DNA from: Streptomyces cyaneofuscatus | GTDB lineage: Bacteria > Actinomycetota > Actinomycetes > Streptomycetales > Streptomycetaceae | DNA: 64,000 nt | Direction of reading: 5' to 3' | Assembly: GCF_000718135.1 (NCBI RefSeq) | Contig: NZ_JOEM01000020.1 | Span: 89,838-153,837 of the forward strand | Program-made: the position numbers and the translations under genes | Shown: positions 60,548 to 64,000 of the stretch, in pieces | Position numbering within the stretch: the stretch's first letter is position 1 | Layout of the letters: each line of letters opens with the position of its first letter | The notes under the pieces: generated by a model | What the model saw: the letters and a program-made list of their open reading frames with translations, nothing else | Databases searched by the model: none | What the model was told of the DNA's origin: nothing

Positions 60548-60562
60548 TATGGTCCGACCTAT
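60548..60562. promoter_or_regulatory. Orphan lut-type operator
   Basis: TATGGTCCGACCTAT differs from the lut palindrome by two bases but overlaps the 3' end of the converging DUF2264 gene rather than a promoter. It may be a remnant of an earlier gene order. Confidence 0.5.
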
Positions 60563-62505
60563 GAATGACCCACCGTGACCGCCCCCCGACCGAAGACGAT
60601 CCGCGTCGTCCCTCCATCCTCCGCCCAGCCGACCTCGACCTCGACCTCGACCCCGACACCGCCCGAGCCACCGTCCTCGTCCGGACCGGCTCGTACGTGC
60701 GCCGTGTCCACGACCGGCTCCAACGGCCCGGCCCCCGGCTCCGCCGTGAGCGACGCGAGGGCCACCAGCACCACGTCCCCCGCCACGTCGGCGGCCAGCC
60801 GGGGCAGCACCGCCCAGCGGGTGAACGCCGTGCCCTGCGGGGCCCGTACCTCCTCCGGCGCCGCCCAGCCGTGGAGCCCGTACAGCTGGGAGCGCACCGG
60901 CCCGTCGGGCTCCGTCGCCCAGCCGGTCAGCTCGGCCCGTGCCCCGTCCGGCGCGCCGAGCACCCGGTGCACCCGCAGCTCGTACCGGCCCCGCGCCACC
61001 GTCACGCTCTCCACCCGGAGCCCGGGGACGGTGGAGGGGCCCGCCGGGAACACGGGTGTGTGCCAGGACCCGGCCCAGCCCCAGCCGTCGCCGTGTCCGG
61101 CCCCGAGCGGGTGGATCCGGCGCCGGGTGCTGCGTACACCGCCGACCGTCACGGAGAGGTGGTTGTCCGCCGGGTTCGCCGCCGAGGTCGGTCCGGTCAC
61201 GGTGGAGTAGGCGAGCCGGGCGTAGTGCGGGTCCGTGCCGGCCGCCTGCTCGCCCTCGTCCGGGCGGACATGGTCGCTGCCGTGATTGTGGAGCCGTACC
61301 ACGCCGTCCGCCCGGGTCGACTGCACCAGGAACCCGGCCGCCGGTACGGACAGCACCCGGTCCGCGCCCTCGCTCGGAGCCGTCTCCTCCACCGACGTCC
61401 ACAGCGGGTGCCCGGCCGGAGCCAGCAGCGCGACGAACGCCTTCGACGCCCAATAGGGCGACGCGGGACCGGAATAGGACTGCAGGGTCGCAGGGTGGGG
61501 GCCGTGCCAGCCGAGGCTCAGCAGCCCGTCACCGCCGCTCGCGCCCCGCTCCAGGAAGTACCGCAGCGACCCGTTGACCAGCCGCCGCGACACCCCGGGG
61601 AAGAGCGGGGTGTGCCCGGAGACCGCGCCCAGGCCCACGGCCGCGCTCGCGGCGAAGCGGTAGGTGAGCGAGCGCCCGAAGTGCAGCGGGGCCCCGTCGC
61701 CGCCGAACATCAGCGAGAAGCTCTCCAGATGTTCGCGCAGCCGCGCCCCGTGGTGCGCCGACGCGCTGCCGTCGCCCGCCAGATGGGCGTCCAGCACCGG
61801 ATACAGGTGCAACGCCCACCCGTTGTAGTGGTCGAAGGCGCGCCCGTCCCCGTCGGCGTACCAGCCGTCGCCCCGGTACCAGCCCTCCAGCAGCTCCAGC
61901 GCCCGCTCCCGTGCCCGGGCGGTCTCCGCGTCCCCGCGCCCCACCGACTCCAGGAAGCCGGCGACCGTGTACGGGAAGAGGTACCAGTTGTTGCCCGCCG
62001 GAAGATGCCGCAGCGCACCCCGCAGCCACAGCTCCGCCCGGTCCTGCACCTCGGCCGACAGCCGGTCCCAGAGCCAGGGGCGGGTGAGCCGCAGTCCGAG
62101 CGCGACGGACGCGGACTCCACCATGGGCTGCCCCTGCACATGGTGGTCCAGGATGACCGGCCAGGACTCCGTGTCCTCCCGCCCCGGCGTATGTGTCCCG
62201 GACGCGAGCCCCCGCCCGTACCGATCCAGCCATTCGTGGGGGTCCTTCCCCTCGGCCCCGGCGACCCGGAAGGCGGCCGCCAGGAAGGTCCGCGCGAACC
62301 CCTCAAGGCCGTCGGAGCGCACGCCGGAGTGCGACGGAGGCCCGGGCAGATCGAGCAGCGCTCCGCCGGGCGTGGCCCACCGCCAGGCGGCGTGCAGCAG
62401 GCCGTCGGCGGCGGCCTCCCAGTGCGCCCGGGTGTACCCGGTGTACGGGCTCGACGCCCGGTCCTCCGGGGGAAGTACGAACGAGGGGGAGCGGAAGGTC
62501 GTCAT
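60559..62505 (-). CDS. DUF2264 protein
   Basis: 648-aa protein. The N-terminal two thirds form an alpha-helical barrel (SPYTGYTRAHWEAAADGLL, GNNWYLFPYTVAGFLE, DGRAFDHYNGWALHLYPVL), and the end is strand-rich (VRLHNHGSDHVRPDE, WGWAGSWHTPVFPAG). The architecture resembles enzymes acting on polysaccharide-derived sugars, but no catalytic assignment can be made. No signal peptide. The ATG at 62505 has only a weak ribosome site. Next to lutC but on the other strand. Confidence 0.85.
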   Translation of the reverse strand: MTTFRSPSFVLPPEDRASSPYTGYTRAHWEAAADGLLHAAWRWATPGGALLDLPGPPSHSGVRSDGLEGFARTFLAAAFRVAGAEGKDPHEWLDRYGRGLASGTHTPGREDTESWPVILDHHVQGQPMVESASVALGLRLTRPWLWDRLSAEVQDRAELWLRGALRHLPAGNNWYLFPYTVAGFLESVGRGDAETARARERALELLEGWYRGDGWYADGDGRAFDHYNGWALHLYPVLDAHLAGDGSASAHHGARLREHLESFSLMFGGDGAPLHFGRSLTYRFAASAAVGLGAVSGHTPLFPGVSRRLVNGSLRYFLERGASGGDGLLSLGWHGPHPATLQSYSGPASPYWASKAFVALLAPAGHPLWTSVEETAPSEGADRVLSVPAAGFLVQSTRADGVVRLHNHGSDHVRPDEGEQAAGTDPHYARLAYSTVTGPTSAANPADNHLSVTVGGVRSTRRRIHPLGAGHGDGWGWAGSWHTPVFPAGPSTVPGLRVESVTVARGRYELRVHRVLGAPDGARAELTGWATEPDGPVRSQLYGLHGWAAPEEVRAPQGTAFTRWAVLPRLAADVAGDVVLVALASLTAEPGAGPLEPVVDTAHVRAGPDEDGGSGGVGVEVEVEVGWAEDGGTTRIVFGRGAVTVGHS

Positions 62506-62656
62506 ACGGGGAGGCCAGGCCCTTCCTGGGGGGACACGGTCGGCACCGGAAATCCTGATCGGGTGATCGGAAACGGTCAAGGGATCGACCAGAAGCCCGC
62601 CGAAGCGATCAAACGATCAGGAGGAGGTGACGCCAGAGCCTCAGTTGGCGCCGCGC

Positions 62657-63142
62657 TCAGGGAAGCAGCAGCCAGTCCGCACCGACGGCGGCCACCAGAC
62701 CGGCCCCGAGCAGCCAGCTGCCGAGCCTTGTACGGCCGTTCCTGCTGAGCTCGATCACCAGGCCGCACAGGATCAGCGCGAGCCCGTAGACACCCACCAC
62801 CAGCACCGACGACCGGCTCGCGATCCGCAGGGCGAGGACCACACCCATCGCGACCATGCCCACGGAGGAGAGAACGATCCGCAGCCGCCGGGCCTGGCGT
62901 GGCGTCAGTCTCTTCGCGAGCTCAGGCTGGCCCTCCGACTCCGATTCAGGCTCCGAATCGGGCGCCGGCTCGGTCTCGGCGTCGGGACGGGAGGCGGCCG
63001 CGGTCTGTGTGTCCTCGCCGTCCTCGGTGTCGTGCGCGTCCTCGGCCGGATCCGCCACCGCGGTCCCGGCTATCGAGGTGTCGGTCTCCCGGTCCTGGTC
63101 CTTGCGCTGGTCCCGGTCCTGGTCCTGGTCAGAAGTGCTCAT
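62657..63142 (-). CDS. Acidic membrane protein
   Basis: 161-aa protein. The first about 75 residues are very rich in Asp, Glu, Gln and Ser (DQDQDRDQRKDQDRETD, then SEPESESEG), followed by a basic RQARRLR segment and three membrane segments (about 90-105, 112-128 and 140-158). It is not recognised. The acidic tail is probably cytoplasmic and disordered. Confidence 0.75.
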   Translation of the reverse strand: MSTSDQDQDRDQRKDQDRETDTSIAGTAVADPAEDAHDTEDGEDTQTAAASRPDAETEPAPDSEPESESEGQPELAKRLTPRQARRLRIVLSSVGMVAMGVVLALRIASRSSVLVVGVYGLALILCGLVIELSRNGRTRLGSWLLGAGLVAAVGADWLLLP

Positions 63143-63261
63143 GGAGCCGGATCGTAATGGCTGCGCGGCAGCCCCGTTACCGGACCCGGGCGTTCCGCCA
63201 CCGGCCCGGACCGGCCCGGACCCGCCTGCCCTGACCGCCCCGGACCGCGGGGCCGCCTCGG

Positions 63262-63741
63262 CTACCCCAGCAGCCGAGGCGCCTCGGCCGCCGCGTCCAC
63301 CGTAGGGCCGCTCTCCACTCGACCGGCCAACTCCTGGGCCCAGTCGATCAGCCCGCCGATCCCGATGCCGTGCGGCCGGGCCTCGCCGTACGGGGAGAGC
63401 GCGCCCGCGCCCCGGCGCAGCAGTCGCGCCCCGCCCGCCGTGTTGCCGCGCGCGGCATGGGTCAGCCCCACGGCCACCTGCGCGAGCCCCCGCCACAGCT
63501 CGCGCTCGCTCGAAGGCCCCGACTTCCAGGCGTCCTCGAACACCTCGTGAGCGTGGAACGGCATCCCCGCGTCCAGCAGCCGCTGTGCCTCCCGCAGTGT
63601 CTCGTGCGGTGTGCGGACGACACCCTCGGGCTGACGCTCGACCCCGGGCGTGCCGTAGGGCAGCGGACGGCCCAGCCCGTCCCGGGGGCGCGCGTTGCGC
63701 GCCCGGCCTTCGGTGTCGCGGTCCCTGCGTGTCTCGTTCAC
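63262..63741 (-). CDS. DUF309 protein
   Basis: 159-aa cytoplasmic helical protein. The family motif FHAHEVFEDAWKSG lies near residue 64, with LWRGLAQVAVGLTHAARGN following. GTG start at 63741. The first 45 residues are Arg-rich and disordered. Function unknown. Confidence 0.88.
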   Translation of the reverse strand: MNETRRDRDTEGRARNARPRDGLGRPLPYGTPGVERQPEGVVRTPHETLREAQRLLDAGMPFHAHEVFEDAWKSGPSSERELWRGLAQVAVGLTHAARGNTAGGARLLRRGAGALSPYGEARPHGIGIGGLIDWAQELAGRVESGPTVDAAAEAPRLLG

Positions 63742-63852
63742 TACTCGATTGTGCCTCGCACCTGCAAGGAATCGGCCGAACCCTGTCGGTGGGCACCCGC
63801 GCACGACTAGGCTCGTCCGTCGTCACTGCATGCCATTTGGGGAAGGGTGGGC

Positions 63853-63904
63853 ATGAAGCCGTCCCGGCCGTTGTACGAGCGTGAACCGGAACTCGCCGCC
63901 GCTG
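63853..63904 (+). pseudogene. 5' remnant of a regulator gene cut by an IS element
   Basis: The frame begins MKPSRPLYEREPELAAAAR, which is how many LuxR/AAA-type regulators start (LYERE-x-ELAA), with a GGAAGGG ribosome site. After CTAG at 63905-63908 the sequence changes to an insertion-element end, and the frame ends after a few unrelated codons. The rest of the gene may lie beyond the element. Assignment rests on a short segment. Confidence 0.45.
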
Positions 63905-64000
63905 CTAGGGCCTGTCTTCAAAGGCTATTGATGGGGCATCATATGACGCATGGTGCGGCGACATGAGCTCTCGGACGAAGAGTGGGACGTTCTGTCGGGG
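63905..64000 (+). mobile_element. Left end of an IS5-type insertion element
   Basis: CTAG, a typical IS5-group target, is followed by GGCCTGTCTTCAAAGG, a terminus form common in streptomycete elements. A transposase frame starts 41 bp inside. The right end lies outside the window. Confidence 0.6.
63950..64000 (+). CDS. IS5-family transposase (N-terminal fragment)
   Basis: The first 17 codons read MVRRHELSDEEWDVLSG. The HELSDEEW pattern is the usual beginning of IS5-family transposases in actinomycetes. The gene runs off the window. Confidence 0.65.
   Translation, partial: MVRRHELSDEEWDVLSG

Overview
High-GC DNA, codon use and gene content (conservon, Tat-exported enzymes, PQQ-type dehydrogenase, SpoIIE phosphatase, F420-linked PPOX protein, large-type GAPDH) point to a Streptomyces chromosome. 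About 50 protein genes, one tRNA and the start of an insertion sequence can be supported. No phage block or CRISPR array is visible.

Layout. 1-5.0 kb (minus): a tight operon of the STM4011-STM4015 type, with two tandem STM4015 leucine-rich proteins, an ATP-grasp-like STM4014, an alkaline-phosphatase-fold STM4013 and a radical SAM STM4012 cut by the window edge. A small conserved protein and a DUF6745 protein diverge from it. 6.7-9.8 kb (minus): TetR regulator, 2-oxoglutarate oxygenase, a 222-aa unknown protein and an apparently frameshifted small gene. 9.9-13.2 kb: F420/PPOX protein, metallo-beta-lactamase-fold hydrolase, large GAPDH. 13.5-17.6 kb: a conservon (CvnA-D plus a GAF protein). 17.6-28.1 kb: LacI regulator, ABC importer, TetR/epimerase pair, and a secreted ThuA-sugar dehydrogenase-PKD-CBM6 protein with a Tat-exported sugar isomerase; the same LacI-type operator stands before the ABC operon and before the secreted dehydrogenase. 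28.3-33.4 kb: MmcQ/YjbR protein, split transketolase behind a MerR-type promoter, tRNA-Pro(GGG), SpoIIE-type phosphatase.

33.7-48.0 kb is one tightly coupled six-gene operon: a DUF4132-like protein, a 1779-aa protein, a MoxR AAA+ ATPase, a DUF5682-vWA fusion, a SWIM zinc-finger protein and a membrane-anchored extracytoplasmic protein. It has the composition of a predicted MoxR-vWA conflict or stress system. About 115 bp before it is a sequence fitting the actinobacterial RecA-NDp (PafBC-type, LexA-independent DNA-damage) promoter. Near matches of the same motif face outward from the STM401x operon and its divergent neighbour. A DNA-damage-inducible pair of poorly described systems is the most interesting reading of this window.

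48.2-64.0 kb: old-yellow-enzyme oxidoreductase, secreted serine hydrolase, Tat-exported phospholipase C, DUF2510 protein, NarL-type two-component system, DUF3040 protein, FadR-type regulator with the lutABC lactate operon and repeated GGTCCGACC operators, a DUF2264 protein, a membrane protein, a DUF309 protein, and an IS5-type element that cuts what may be a LuxR/AAA-type regulator at the right edge.
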